Positions 11,176-23,442 of a DNA stretch of 64,000 nucleotides are shown in pieces (within the stretch, counting starts at the first letter, position 1; every line of letters starts with the position of its first letter). Source of the DNA: Colletotrichum lupini (Eukaryota > Ascomycota > Sordariomycetes > Glomerellales > Glomerellaceae); NCBI RefSeq assembly GCF_023278565.1, contig NC_064675.1, positions 2,728,001-2,792,000 on the forward strand, in the 5' to 3' direction. The notes below the pieces were generated by a model. That model was not told where the DNA came from. It searched no databases and saw only the letters and a list, made by a program, of their open reading frames with translations. The position numbers and the translations under genes are program-made.

Positions 11176-13862
11176 ATGGCGCCGGCAGATGGGTTCTCGG
11201 CGCCCGGCGTCGCTTCCTACGACTCCAACACCATGACCGTTGGTGATGGTACCTGGGACTTTAGCAAGAACACATTCTTGTTGCCTAACCTCGTCGGCCT
11301 CAATTTTGAGACGATGCAGTACAATGGTGAGAATACCTTACTCTCAAACACGGCGCATTCGCTGTGGCAGCCTGCCCGACTAACACGCGACCACCCACAG
11401 GCATGGGCAATCGCTTCTCGACCGTCGCTCAGTACCATACTCTCGTACTCGCCCACGGCGTCATGGCCGCCATCATCTTCCTCCTCATCGTGCCATTATC
11501 CGTCTTTACCGCCCGCTTCTATACAGCGAAACCAGGCTACGCGATACCTTACCATGCCCAACTCAATATCCTCGCTGCGCTTATGCTCGTCGCCGTCTTC
11601 GTCCTGGGCTGGTTCGCCGTTGGCCCCGAAAGAAGTTGGACCAACCCCCACCACGCAATCGGCCTCGCCATCTTCATCATGTTCCTCCTCCAAATCATCG
11701 GCGGCCGGCTTGTGAGACATATTAGGGGACGTTCGCTCCGCAAAATGTTTCACCGCTGGAGTGGTCGACTCATTGCGCTTCTCGGCATCATCCAGGTTCC
11801 TCTTGGTCTGACCCTGTACGGCTCGCCCAAGTGGACCTTCATCATCTTCTCCCTCTGGCTGGCTTTTCTGCTCCTCATCTACTTTATCCTGAGCTACCGC
11901 GCCGAGGGTGCAGACCACCACCGTGGCCGTGAGACCTACATCAGTGGAGGTCGCTCCGAAGGCCCGAGTGGCATCACCGAGTCAGAGTACTACAGCGACG
12001 TCTACACTGAGAAGACCAAAAAGGACCGGAAATGGCTGGCGCCCCTCGCCGCGGGTGCGACCATTGCCGCTCTCTTCAGTCGCAAGAAGCACAAGGAGAA
12101 GGAGAAGGAGCTCAGCCGGGAGAGATCGCGATCAAGGAGCCGCAGTCGTGGGCCGGAGGTTATCGGTTCCCGGCGTGGATCCGCGAGCTATCTCACATCC
12201 AGACGGGGCTCAGGCACATACCTCGAAGACGAAAAGTTCACCGAAGTCGATTCTCGACGGGATGACAAGAAGTCGGGAGGCTTCCTGTCTAAGCTGGCCG
12301 GCATTGGTGCTGTCCTAGGCGCTGGCAAACTCGTGTCGAACCTGATGAAGCGCAAGGAAAAGCGGACTTATGACGAAGAGTACTCGGCCGTATCTGTTGA
12401 GACCCCGAGACGCCGCCCGAGTCGAAGTTACCCTGCTACGAGTGAATACACTGATTACACGGATTGGACCGAGGATACTCCGCCACCGAGGCGTCCCCGA
12501 GACGGCCCCATCCTGCCAGCACCTGGAGGACCGACAGCGGCAGCCGCGGCTCTGAGCGCCGCTGAACCGCGAACCAACCGCCCACCACACGCCAGGACCC
12601 GATCGCAGTACAGTTTCGAGGACTCGGAATATTCGTCATACGTCAGCCCATCCAGACGGAGAGATGACCAGCCCGCCGCCGCCGGTGGGGCCGGAAAGGG
12701 CATCCTCGCCGGCCTTGGCCTAGGATGGTTCGCTAAGAAAATGGCCGACCGGAAGGCGAAGCGCGCCGAGGAGCAAAGAATCCGAGAAGAGGAGGACATG
12801 AGATCTGGTATCACAGGCTCGAGGTACACGGGAGACGGCTTCCACTCGCCCTCTCGCGATCGGAGAGGCTCCCGCCGCATGAGCGGACGTCGGCCACGAC
12901 CTCCCATGTCTGCCTTGAGCACCGAGATCACACAAATGACCGAATCCTCCGAACTGGAACCTCGACCTCCCGGTACTGGGTACGGCGGCCCACCGATGCC
13001 ACCCCTCTCCGCCGGTCCCCCACCCCCACCTGGCGCTCCAGGAATCTACCCAGTCGGCGACCACTCCCGCACAACTTACTCCAGACACGAAGTCGTTGAG
13101 TCCGGTATCAGCATGCCCTCGATGCCTCCCGACCCAGCAGGCGTTCTTCACCGTGAATCTGAAACCGACATCTATGGCTCGCCTAGCGGCCGGCCCCGAC
13201 GCCGCGACTCATCCAAACGCAGGCGAGCCGGCGAAGAAGCTGCCGCCGCCGCCGTCGCGTCAGCGAGCGTTCTTGCCGCCGAAGAGAACGCCCGCCGCCA
13301 CCGCGCCCAGTCCGAGCGCTCGCAACCTGTGAGCGTTAAGGTCCGAGTCCATGACGACAAGGATAGGAACGTCACGTTGCGGAGGCTGACGGAGGAAGAA
13401 GCCGCAGCAAGCAGGCGCGGGGACAGGAGGAGGCGGGCCGGATCCGTGAGCAGTCTCTACGGCAGCGAAGTCGGCAGCGGACGGCGGTACCGTCGGGACT
13501 CGAGCCAGAGGAGAGCAGAATCAGCAGTAGAACGATTAGCAGAGAGCGGAGGACGAGACGGCAGTCTACCACCGCCGAACCCTGCTTTCGCCGCGGGGCG
13601 GCAACCGAAAGACTCGGCATATTACTCTGGCGGCCCACCGCCGCCGCCACCGGGCGTGATGATGGGTGAAGGAAACGTCTCGAGCATAGGCAGCGAGAAT
13701 ACCCACGGTACATGGAGCCAAATGAGCCCTTCGCCCAGCGCGGCAGACAATCTGAAGACTAACCCCGTCGAAACCGCAGCAGCCGATAATCGTCGTAGAC
13801 GCAGGCAGGAGCGTAGACGGAGCAGCGCGAGTCGCCCCACGGGCGCCGACATGTTTGATTAA
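11176..13862 (+). CDS. cytochrome b561-like integral membrane protein with long disordered tail
   Basis: Product of 870 residues after splicing one 74-nt intron (11327-11400, GTGAGA..CACAG, CTAAC branch). The N-terminal ~50 residues are followed by five hydrophobic segments at roughly 61-89, 101-123, 134-151, 168-190 and 195-215. Histidines fall at H69, H102, H134/H135 and H168, the spacing expected of haem-binding ligands in b561/ferric-reductase-like membrane domains. The remaining 650 residues are predicted disordered: RS dipeptides (SRERSRSRSRSRG), Arg/Ser/Tyr-rich and Pro-rich stretches. Three short modules in the tail pair a Gly/Ala-rich hydrophobic helix with a basic patch: WLAPLAAGATIAALFSRKK, FLSKLAGIGAVLGAGKLV and GKGILAGLGLGWFAKKMADR. 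The family may move electrons across a membrane, but the function of this fungal group is not established. A substrate cannot be named. Confidence 0.85.
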
Positions 13863-14902
13863 AGTTGCCTCTAGAGTAAGGGGTAGAAAAAGAGCTTTTT
13901 TTTAGAAAAACCCTGCCACAGCCTCAAGCGCAAACGACGAACGCATTTTCCACACGAGGTCCATTACACCTCATCCGCCTATATCACCCTCTATCACGAC
14001 CGAGACGACGTCAATATTGAACCCTTTTCTCTTCTACCGAACATGACAGGGTTCGGTAAGTATGATCTGATTGCAGAACAGCAAGCTATGAGGCGAAGGA
14101 GAGCAGAAGAAACACGAAATGAGAAAGAATGCATTGGGTCGGGGGGTTCAGATTCGAACCCCCCGAAAGGAGTTTGGTCATGTTTGATTTTTGCGGCATG
14201 AAACTGGTTGGGGGGGCATTTTCTCACACACGTCGTGGGAGTCAGAGAATCAGACTCTGTTCATCTCTCGTGTGTTGTTGCCGTTTTTATAAATGTATGG
14301 GAGGGTGGACGGAGGCCACCTTTCCGAATGAGATGATTGTACGAGAAGAATAACGCAAAGAATGGTGGATGAGGTGTGGGTATAATTGGACAAAAAAATA
14401 AAATAAGAATCACTCCATCAATATTTCATGTCTACATGTAACCTCGCACAGTATCGCTAAACAACGCAAGTGAACATGGTCATCGCTGCATCTGGAATGT
14501 TATTGTGTCGGCTGCGTGCCGTTATCATTCTAAGCAGCTAAAGCTGCTTCTTATGTATCGTGTGGTCTACAGCCTCATGACCCCTTCCTCCTCTCGCATT
14601 CTAGAAGTGGTGGTGAAGGACAAAAGGAAAATCGCCCCTATGCGTTCCCCATCATCCCATCGCTGTTGCTCCCCTGATGCGCTCCGTGTTAACCGATCCA
14701 AAAATATCCCAACTCGAGAATTCATAAGTGAAAAGAAGAAGAAAAAGTGGCGTGGCAAACCCTTTTCCGCCTCGGTGGTCATGTCATGCCCAAACTCCTT
14801 GCATGTTTCCCAAATCCAACCCAATTACAAAGTGGAAACCTCGTTCCCCTTCGTTCAAGCGCCGCAAAACCCAACGCCAAATGAGTGTATTTCCAAGCAC
14901 TT
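13863..14902. other. convergent intergenic region, no gene seen
   Basis: Lies between the 3' ends of the b561-like gene and the sugar transporter gene. Contains a perfect 9-bp GC-rich hairpin (14141-14164) and A/T runs. Open frames are not coding-like. Confidence 0.5.
14141..14164. repeat. perfect inverted repeat (hairpin)
   Basis: The arms GGGGGGTTC and GAACCCCCC are perfect reverse complements around a 6-base spacer, AGATTC. The minus strand carries GGTTCGAATCT, which resembles a tRNA B-box, but no acceptor, D or anticodon arm fits around it, so it is not called a tRNA. A structured 3'UTR or tRNA-derived remnant is possible. Confidence 0.6.
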
Positions 14903-16879
14903 TTAATACTCGGCACCACCAAAACTCTTGTTCCTTGTGAGGGTCGCACGCTTGATACTGGCTCGCGGGAGATGCTCGTAGCTCTTATTGCGGCTGCGAC
15001 CCGTGCCGGGACGGATTCCGGGAGTGGCAGGATCACCCTCCTCGGCCGCGACCATGGCGTCTGCTGGCAAGGAGGCGCTTTCCTTGATGCTCGCAACGAA
15101 GAAGGAAGAGATAAGCACAGCGATACCGCCGAGGGCCAATACGATAGCGATGGAGTGATCGCCTGGAGTACCGCGAGGCTTCTGCCAAATTCTGAAGATG
15201 ATGCTGGATCCGACGGTGGCAATGATTTGGGGCGCAGCGATGGCCATGTTGTGAATGCCCAAAATGACGCCGGCCTGGTCTGCCTCCTCACTGTCGCTCA
15301 AATCGGTCTGGTCTGAGTCGGCGGTAGAGTCGACGGTGGAGGGCGACGCCGGGCCATCGCCTCTGCTGGGGCTGAATTGCCGTTGCTTTCTCTGGCGAAT
15401 CTTTGCATCCCTCCGGCTGATCTCAGCGCTGATGATGGCCCAGGGTGCCCAAAGTGTCATTGCCCAGGTAATTCCGACCAAACCGATCAAGGCCGTGGCT
15501 GCTTCTACCGTACGAACAATGACGGTGCAGAACATGGCGCCCGAGAAGAGAATCAGAGATGCAAACCAAGCCCGCTTTAGGGTGAACCCGGGGATCTGCA
15601 GGCGATCCAACCAAGACGCCTTTTCATCACCGAACTCTCCACTGTCACTGTCTCCTGGGAGATCACCAAGTGGTTGACTGTCGTAGGTGGGTGCGACGAA
15701 AAAGGGGAGAAAGACGTTCGTAAGCAAGCTGACGACGGAATTGATGAGCAGAGCAAAGGTTCCGATACGAGTTGCTCTTTCGTATAGCTGATCGAGTTCC
15801 TCCGGCGTCATGTGGGGGTTAGCCTCCAGGTACGGCTCAACATAAATCTCACCAATATACGAGGAGGTGTAGAAAAGAAGCGGGAAAAAGCCGACCCATG
15901 CGCATAATTGGACTTGGCAAACCCTCCTGATCTGAGGCGGCAGACGCTTGATTGATTTAAAGATTTTGCCGAAGAAGGAGAATACACCAGGCTTGCCCGA
16001 AGCTGGCGGGCCTTCCAGTCGAGGGTCGCGCTCCTTGATCAACGTGGTGCTCACTGCAATAGTCGCCGCAAGGGCAATGCTGGCGATGGCGCATAGCACC
16101 TTGAACTGGCTGTCACCCAGAAACCAAAGGTACGTAGGGAGGTTGATGTAGCCAGCAATGTAGCCGACAATGTTTCCGAAACCGGTGATGCGACTCGCCA
16201 TGGCGTTGGCAGCTTCTTGCTGGTGAGCCGGAGCACAGTCCACGATGAAAGCTCGAATAGAAGCCTGCACGGTGTTGATGGCGAAATCGAGGACGTAAAT
16301 GCCCACCACGGCCACACAAATAATGGTGTTCTTGACGGCGACAGATTCGACATCAGCGCCAAAGAGGCTCATGATACCACCTACAATTTCTCTAGTCCAT
16401 GCCAGGAACATTAGAGAGATGATAGTCGCGATAGCCCCGCCAACCATGAAGGGTTTCCGCTTGCCCCACGAGAGTCGGCAATTGTCGCTGAGCATACCGA
16501 CATAGGGCTGAACCAAGGTGCCGGTAAGCGGGCCAGCAATCCACACCAGGGCCATCAGCGACTTGCTCAATCCAAGGGATAGCAAATAGGGAGACCCATT
16601 GGACAACTCGACAGACCAGGCGATTTGCAAACCACCGATACTAATGGTCAGGAGAATCAGGTACCATACGCTCTTGGTTTGCTGTGTATCTTCCTGCTGC
16701 GCTGCCAGTACCGCATGATGATCAAAGTAGCCTTCATCGTCGTTGTTGGAGGAGAGCAGCGGCGATCGCTCACTGCGTACGCCTCTCTCCTTGGGATTCG
16801 ACGGTGCAGATTCGGTGCTCTGGGCGATTGATGGCATCGGACGGCCCCTCCTGGGGGACTGAGACTGAGATGAAGGCAT
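14903..16879 (-). CDS. MFS/GPH-family sugar transporter, sucrose-H+ symporter (SUT) type
   Basis: Intronless gene of 658 residues. After a cytosolic N-tail of ~70 residues (Ser/Arg-rich, ..SPLLSSNND..) there are about twelve membrane segments with a long central loop of SUT type. Signature stretches are ELSNGSPYLLSLGLSKSLMA, GPLTGTLVQPYVGMLSD and LSWGKRKPFMVGG, matching the RWGRRRPF-like loop of plant SUTs and the fission-yeast Sut1 maltose/sucrose carrier. A second acidic, Ser-rich loop (..STADSDQTDLSDSEEAD..) lies before the last segments. Known members import alpha-glucosides or sucrose with protons at the plasma membrane. Some Pezizomycotina homologues are uncharacterised, so the substrate is inference. 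Confidence 0.9.
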   Translation of the reverse strand: MPSSQSQSPRRGRPMPSIAQSTESAPSNPKERGVRSERSPLLSSNNDDEGYFDHHAVLAAQQEDTQQTKSVWYLILLTISIGGLQIAWSVELSNGSPYLLSLGLSKSLMALVWIAGPLTGTLVQPYVGMLSDNCRLSWGKRKPFMVGGAIATIISLMFLAWTREIVGGIMSLFGADVESVAVKNTIICVAVVGIYVLDFAINTVQASIRAFIVDCAPAHQQEAANAMASRITGFGNIVGYIAGYINLPTYLWFLGDSQFKVLCAIASIALAATIAVSTTLIKERDPRLEGPPASGKPGVFSFFGKIFKSIKRLPPQIRRVCQVQLCAWVGFFPLLFYTSSYIGEIYVEPYLEANPHMTPEELDQLYERATRIGTFALLINSVVSLLTNVFLPFFVAPTYDSQPLGDLPGDSDSGEFGDEKASWLDRLQIPGFTLKRAWFASLILFSGAMFCTVIVRTVEAATALIGLVGITWAMTLWAPWAIISAEISRRDAKIRQRKQRQFSPSRGDGPASPSTVDSTADSDQTDLSDSEEADQAGVILGIHNMAIAAPQIIATVGSSIIFRIWQKPRGTPGDHSIAIVLALGGIAVLISSFFVASIKESASLPADAMVAAEEGDPATPGIRPGTGRSRNKSYEHLPRASIKRATLTRNKSFGGAEY

Positions 16880-19800
16880 CTCTTCGGTCGTTGAGCGTCA
16901 AGCCGCGACGACTCGGAAGTGAAGCGATTCGGAAAGTCGATTTCGGACAGGCCCACTAGCGGGGCAAGCTGGGGAAGCGTTCGTTCAATGCGGGGAGGTC
17001 GGCTCGATCGATTGACTGACGAACCTTTAGACTGGGTCGGCTAATTGACAGGCGACAGAAGAGTATATAAATGGCGGATCGAATTTGCAATGGCAATGAC
17101 AAGTGTTTGTTCGTTGCCGGGTTGGGCAGAAAAAGAAGTTGTGTTGTCACGCGGTCAAGTAGGAGGATGCCACGAGACCCCCGAACACGGGCTGCTGGTA
17201 CAAGGTGATTCGATTTCTGACGATGACAGAGCGGTGGCAGGAGTGTGCGTCATTCGCTGGGCTGGAAACTGCGCCCTGGCTGAATGACCAACTGTCTGGT
17301 GCAGGTCGGTTCCTGATTCGAGCCCAGGCTATGCGGTTCGATGCAGGCGAGGGCAAATGAGGAGCTGTACCGTCTGTTGAGGTGGTGTGCTAGGGTTGCG
17401 CCTGGATGTCCGAGTACCTAGTACTAGGGTAAGAATAGGCCTGGTTCCGAGTCTCGACTCGACAAGCAATGTAGCGGACAGCGGGAGAGCGGCAGCCAAA
17501 TGCACCGTCTTGGGACTGCTGGCAGTGGCAGATAGAACCAGGGGCGAATTTGCAGATGAACTGGCGGAGAGAGGCGAATGAGATACGAATACAACTGGTG
17601 TTGATGGTGAACGGGCTGAAGCGTTGTCTCGATCCGTCTCTTTGCTTGATGGCCTAGGGAGCCTGAGACTGGACGGGGAAAGCAGCTAAATGCGACCTCG
17701 GGCAGGTTAGGTTGGCGTGGTCGGATGGATAAAGACTGCACGTGGCGAAAAGGAAGAGCAACTGATGGTCGAGACACATGCAACGTTGAAAAGAGATGGT
17801 GAGGGGGAGGGAAGGGAAAGGAGATGTTATTATTTATTCGCCTGGTTCCGAGCAAGTTGAGTGGTGGAATTGATGGGATCTTCCACGGCTAGTAGGGCGC
17901 GGGTTCCGGATGAGGAAGAGAGGAGAAGAGATGGCTTGGAACGGACGAGAGGGAAGGGCGAAAGAGAAGAAGACGGAAGAAAGAAAGACAGGAAAATGGC
18001 GGGGCCGAGAGTCTAACACACACTGCCTATGGGCATGAGGTGACGGCCCAAGTCGCGATGGCATCGCACAGAGACGGTGAAAGAGAGCGACACCCGTCGA
18101 CCTTGCTTCCTGGCCTGTTCCCGGGGTGGCCCCCGCACTCAGTACGTCATGCCCGTAGCTCCTTCACCTCCACCGAGTACTGAGATGCTGGGCCGCTACA
18201 TTTCCTCCTATCTTTTTTTTTAGGGTATCTTCCAGTCCCGACTTCCCAACCTTGAGGTAGTTGTCCCAGACGAAACGCCCGCCTTTCTTAGGTACCTACC
18301 TGGGCTTGGACTGCATGGGTTGCTGCTGCTACCCGGGATAGACAATCTGCACACCGACGTTGCTATTTCATCACCTCACGGTTGGGAAAAAATCAGAATG
18401 GGAATAGACCAGGACAGAGAACACTAAAAACACAACAGACTTGATGGGCGTGCATAGGGTCCTCCACCGGTACTTGCTCTCTGACAAAAATTACAACAAC
18501 ATAGACAGACACGGGTAGGCCTCGTGTGGTCGCTGCATACGCCATCTTCAGGCAAAAGTCAGGTACGATAGGGCACCACCTCACCATCTCACCATCTGCC
18601 TATCTCACTCATCTGGCCCCCCCCTCGGATCGCAACCCCGTGTCTCTGCGTGTGGTAGAACAGCCGTCTCCGGCTGACGGTGCCCTTCATCCGGCTGATG
18701 AGCCCTCACGAGGGATCTTGATCAAGTGCTACCCCGGTTTTCCCAACAAGTCCTGCCACAGCACCCTCAAGTGTCAGATGTCTTACCGGCAGTCCACATC
18801 CACAACACCCTCAGCTTGGATGGTCCCTACAACTGTTTCCACTGGATCTTTTTTACGGCCCCCGCGGACATGGAAGCTGGGGAAAACAATGGGCCTTTCT
18901 CACTTTGCGGAGAACCCGTACACAATAGGGCAGATCCCACGATGCTTACCTTACTGCGTCTGTAGGCAATGCAATGCCACAATGGGTGGCATGGAACCTT
19001 ACTGCCTACCCATGGAGGTGCTCGCTCAGCTGTGTTGGGCCCAGTAATTGCCCGAGTTCTAATTACTATGTACATAGAATCCGACCCGTGGTGGGGCACC
19101 TCATCGTCGACCTCAACTGGTCCTCACGAGCACGTGCCGTGTCAAATGAAGTCATGCTTCCTGCAGGCAGCGGCCAAGCTCGGCCCAATCTTCCTACCAC
19201 TTCCATTGCATGAGATGGACTGCACTCCTTGCTGCCGACGTTCATTATGCATCAAGGTATGATATGCAACACAACAACTATTCATGCAATACAAGAGAAG
19301 AAGTAGAATAACAGTCACATTTTGACACAAACGGCACATCCAGTCTTATCGGAATTCAAGTGGCCGAAGGTAAGGCACCTAATCCTCGACGTGTCCACCA
19401 CTCCGTCTCACCGGGTTCGGCCCCGAGCTACCATACCTTACCTTATACCTTACTATGTACACTATCCGTACGGATACAGGCTAACATCGTCTGGGCCCGC
19501 AGTACCCGGTACTTTAGGATCTGCGCTTGGCGCTGCGTTTTCCGCCATCAGCTAGTGACACGCGCCCGCTTTCGATTGTAACTCTACCACCCCGCCGAGG
19601 CTACGCAAGCAAAACCGCCCGTCAAACAGCACCCATCCAATCACCGCATCGCTCCAGAGCCACTTCCTGCCATTGCGCAGTGTTGCAGCCTCCGACCAGT
19701 GGCTGGCTCCCGTCCCGTCCTGCTTGTCGACCTGCGCTGCATCTGTCTGTACCTCTAGTGGACACCTCTACGAACCTTACATCAGAACTGGCCTTTTGCT

Positions 19801-20056
19801 AAAGTCTGTCTGTCCTTCGACCGCATTGGCATTCAAACTTGGCGACATCTCGAAAAGAGCTACCGACCCAGAGACTCTCGTCGTCAGCTCACAACCCTGC
19901 GGCGTACGACGACGAGCTGCCCTGTTGATGATCGCCATCCGCCCATCTCGGAGCTCACCCGCGAGCCGCCGGTCCCCCAGCTTTCCTCTCGACTCTGGAT
20001 CCTACTCCGTCACCAACCCATAAACAACCACATCGTCGCGAAACCGCCATTACGAT
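16880..20056. other. divergent intergenic region (3.2 kb), no gene seen
   Basis: Separates the minus-strand sugar transporter from plus-strand nhx1, so both promoters lie here. Pyrimidine/purine-rich tracts and TACCT-type low-complexity (near 18288-18302 and 19434-19456) are visible. No open frame has a coding look, and no RNA gene was recognised. Confidence 0.5.
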
Positions 20057-22326
20057 ATGATATCCGCGACGGATATTGCGGGAACGGCCTTGCGCCTTGT
20101 CCGTATGTTGCATGTTAACACTCTGCCTCTCGCAGGCCTCGAGGCTGCGTAAGCTGACTTTGTTTTACCAGAACGTGCCGCCGAAGAGGGCGACCCTGAA
20201 GGTAAGCTATCAACCAGATCCCCTTCAGCCCTTGCGCTCCCGACCATTGCGACTGACCGCAAGTCATCCAGGCTCCGATGGCTCACAGAAGGAGATCTTC
20301 GCCGCATGGGCGCTATTCATTTCCATCATGCTACTTATTACAGCCTTCTTGACGAGCTACTTCCTCCAAGAGAGGAAGATTGAGGCCGTCCACGAGACGG
20401 TCATCTCCATCTTTGCAGGTTCGTCCCCGTCGCCTATCAAATTAGTACGCGATGGCTTCTAACGCATGCCGTAGGAATGACTGTGGGACTGCTCTTGCTC
20501 GTGACCTCTGGCGATTCGATCCGAAACCTCATTAGCTTCGACTACCAAATCTTCTTCAACCTACTACTACCACCGATCATCCTTGCTTCCGGTTACGAGT
20601 TACACCAGGCCAATTTCTTTAGGAATATGGGCACCATCCTGACGTTCGCTTTTGCCGGAACCTTTCTGTCAGCTGTCGTCATCGGCCTCATTCTATGGCT
20701 CTATGCATTGACAGGAGTCGAGTCCATAAGCATGTCCTTCGTCGACGCCATCTCTGTGGGCGCGACCCTGTCGGCCACCGATCCTGTCACTATCTTGGCC
20801 ATCTTCAACTCATACAAGGTGGACCCCAAGTTGTATACCATCATCTTTGGCGAATCGATCCTCAACGACGCCATTGCTATTGTTATTTTCGAGACGGCGC
20901 AAAAGTACAAGAAAGGCGATGCCTCCAAGCTCGGCTTTTTGAGCTTCTTCGAGGGTATCGGCATCTTCTTGATCGTCTTCTTTGGAAGTTTGTTGATTGG
21001 TGTGCTCGTTGGAGTTATGACGGCATTGCTTTTGAAACTCACCTACATTCGACGATACCCCAAGAACGAGAGTTGTCTAGTTGTGTTGATCGCGTATGCT
21101 ACCTACTTCTTCTCGCATGGCATCCACATGTCTGGTAAGATCCTCAATAGTTCCCTGCCTTGCATCAACATATTGCTAACAATATCCAAGGCATTGTCTC
21201 ATTGCTATTCTGCGGTATAACGCTGAAACATTACGCTTATTTCAACATGTCTCGTCGGACCCAGCTTACGACCAAGTTCATCTTCCAGATCCTTGCGCAG
21301 CTGTCAGAGAACTTCATCTTCATTTATCTTGGTCTAGCGCTGTTCACAGATAATGCGCTGCAGTTCCGACCGCTACTGATCATCATTACTGTTTGCGCTG
21401 TTTGCGCTGCTCGCTGGGTAGCGGTATTCCCCCTGTCTCGCCTCATCAACTGGGTCATTCGCTACAGGGCTCGCCGAAGGGGCGGAGGAGAGGTGAGCGA
21501 TGAGTTGCCCTACAACTATCAGGCGATGCTTTTCTGGGCTGGTTTGCGTGGGGCTGTCGGGGTCGCTCTTGCTGCACTTCTTACTGGCGAAAACTCTTAC
21601 GCGCTCAAGGCTACCGTCCTGGTGGTTGTGGTGCTAACGGTCATCATCTTTGGCGGCACCACGGCGCGTATGCTGGAGATCCAAGGAATCCGCACCGGGG
21701 TCGTCGATGAGATTGACAGTGACGACGAATTCGACATTGAGTCGTTTAACGGCGGACAATATGTCAAGCGCAATAGCACCGGCATCGGATATAATCCTAG
21801 GCGGAACGGCAGCCTGTCGCTGGACAACATTTCCTCGCGCAACGGCGCTCGGCCAACGGTGGGATCAGAACGCAGCAGCTATGTCTCGGGCTCGCACTCG
21901 CCGAACCCGGTCAAGAGACAATCGAGTCTCAGTCGCAAGAATTCTGAGATCGAGAGGTCTGATCTGCTGGGACGGAGCGGCAACACGACGGACTCGGACC
22001 TAGGAAGCGATATCGACACGTCGGACCTCCCGCCCCCAGCCCGTCGGGACCCGCGTCGCACAAGCCCAATGGTCACGCCTGGAGCCTCGCAGGCGACCGG
22101 ATCTTCTGCCGGTGGTCTCCTCGCGCAGACCGAGCCTGCCGCCGGAACTTCGGTGGCGCCTCACCACGTTTCAGCGACGACTGCCATCAGACAGCTCTTC
22201 AGCCACGGGGCCAAGGACGCGGCGGGTCTGTTCAGGCAGCTGGACGAGGATTACATCAAGCCGACGTTACTGCTTGACGGCAACACCCGCGGCAATGGCT
22301 CTGGCTCCGGGCCGGGTGCGGTCTAG
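20057..22326 (+). CDS. nhx1: endosomal/vacuolar Na+(K+)/H+ exchanger, Nhx1 type
   Basis: Monovalent cation/proton antiporter of the CPA1 (NHE) family that sets the pH and ion content of late endosomes and vacuoles. Five coding exons are predicted: 20057-20102, 20172-20201, 20272-20418, 20475-21134 and 21191-22326 (introns 69, 70, 56 and 56 nt), giving 672 residues. The first two tiny exons supply the N-terminus up to ..EEGDPEGSDGSQKEIF... Diagnostic stretches are FFNLLLPPIILASGYELH (the amiloride-binding region of NHEs), SATDPVTILAIFNSY, GESILNDAIAIVIFE (the essential Asn-Asp pair) and FWAGLRGAVGVALAALL (conserved Arg in the penultimate membrane helices). About 160 C-terminal residues are cytosolic, Ser-rich and likely phosphorylated. 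The first exons are short, so the exact N-terminus is less certain than the rest. Confidence 0.95.
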
Positions 22327-23442
22327 GACTAGTGGTTTGTCGCTTAATGGCGTGTGGCTTTCGTTTCCATGGTCATTTCTTTCTCTGTATATGTCATCAA
22401 GGGAAGGGAAGGGCGGGCTTGCTGGGTTTTATTTTTCCTGTTGCTTTTAGACACGTGGTCATGTATCGCACGCACGCACTCCGAGGCGATGCCAGGAAGT
22501 GTAAAGTCGCATTCAAACGGGCGTTTTGGGCGTATAATTTTATAGAGAGCTTGGCCGCAGGTACCTCGCGGCCATGAGGAATTTCAACTGGCAAAACTAT
22601 GATGAAAAAGTGAAATTTTACTTGAATATATATTGTCAATGTGAAATAGGTGATGGCTGCACCTGAGTCACAATCCATAGTATCTTACACGAACAGGGTA
22701 TGAAGTGGAGGTATCTTTGTTAAAACTTTCTTAATTCTTTCATTTGCATCTTGTGCCTTTTTTCGTCGGCAGCCGAATGCTCGCTCCCTTTTTTCCCCAT
22801 CTCTAGAAAAAGCAAAAGGTAAGATGAGTCCTCGTCCCATCATCCCCTTGGCTGCTGCAGCCGCCGCCGCCGCCGCCACCTCTCTTTTCTCTCGTCTTCG
22901 GCATTACAAAGTGGTTATATACAACCTAGTTTTCCGTACCAAGTTGCTTTCGTTCTCATCTTTGGGTTAAGGGGGGGAAAAGGAAGAAGAACCAAGCCGA
23001 GAATCTCTCACAATTGTGGGATGGTGTGTTCTCTTTCTATGTACAAGGTGTTTGTTTTTTTTCGTCTGCTCGCAAAAAAACCGCTCGCTTTGGCCCCCTC
23101 TCGTGTTCCCCGCCCAACCCTCGTCTAATCAGTAACGCCGTCGTCTACTCATAGCGAGAAACAGGTAAGAAAGAGATGAAAACGAACCCACAGTCCCAAA
23201 GAAACTAAGGGGGCCAGCGAGCGGTGCGACGACTACGCAGGATGTGTGTGCCCTTCTTCTCCCACGGGCAAGTCCATCCGCGACCTCCGCGACGCCTCCT
23301 TTGGCATGGTGGTTCAATGCCTGTCCTCCCGCCACGTCCTTGGCGATTGGTATTCCTACTCTCGATAGACCTTCATGTCGTTGTTCGCATAGTGATTTTG
23401 ATGCCGTTCATGTAACCGTGAACGCGCCCCCTTGGTACCCAT
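22327..23442. other. convergent intergenic region, no gene seen
   Basis: Holds the facing 3' ends of nhx1 and vid21. A short GCC/GCT trinucleotide run lies at about 22850-22879. T-rich and A-rich stretches near 23050-23080 could serve as 3'-end signals. Confidence 0.5.

Noticed and set aside
14130..14175. Candidate tRNA around a B-box-like sequence
   Set aside because: The T-stem does not pair beyond the palindrome and no anticodon or acceptor stem can be drawn.
16880..20056. Protein-coding gene in the nhx1 upstream region
   Set aside because: Frames up to 173 codons exist, but none shows coding composition, splice-consistent exons or a recognisable motif.
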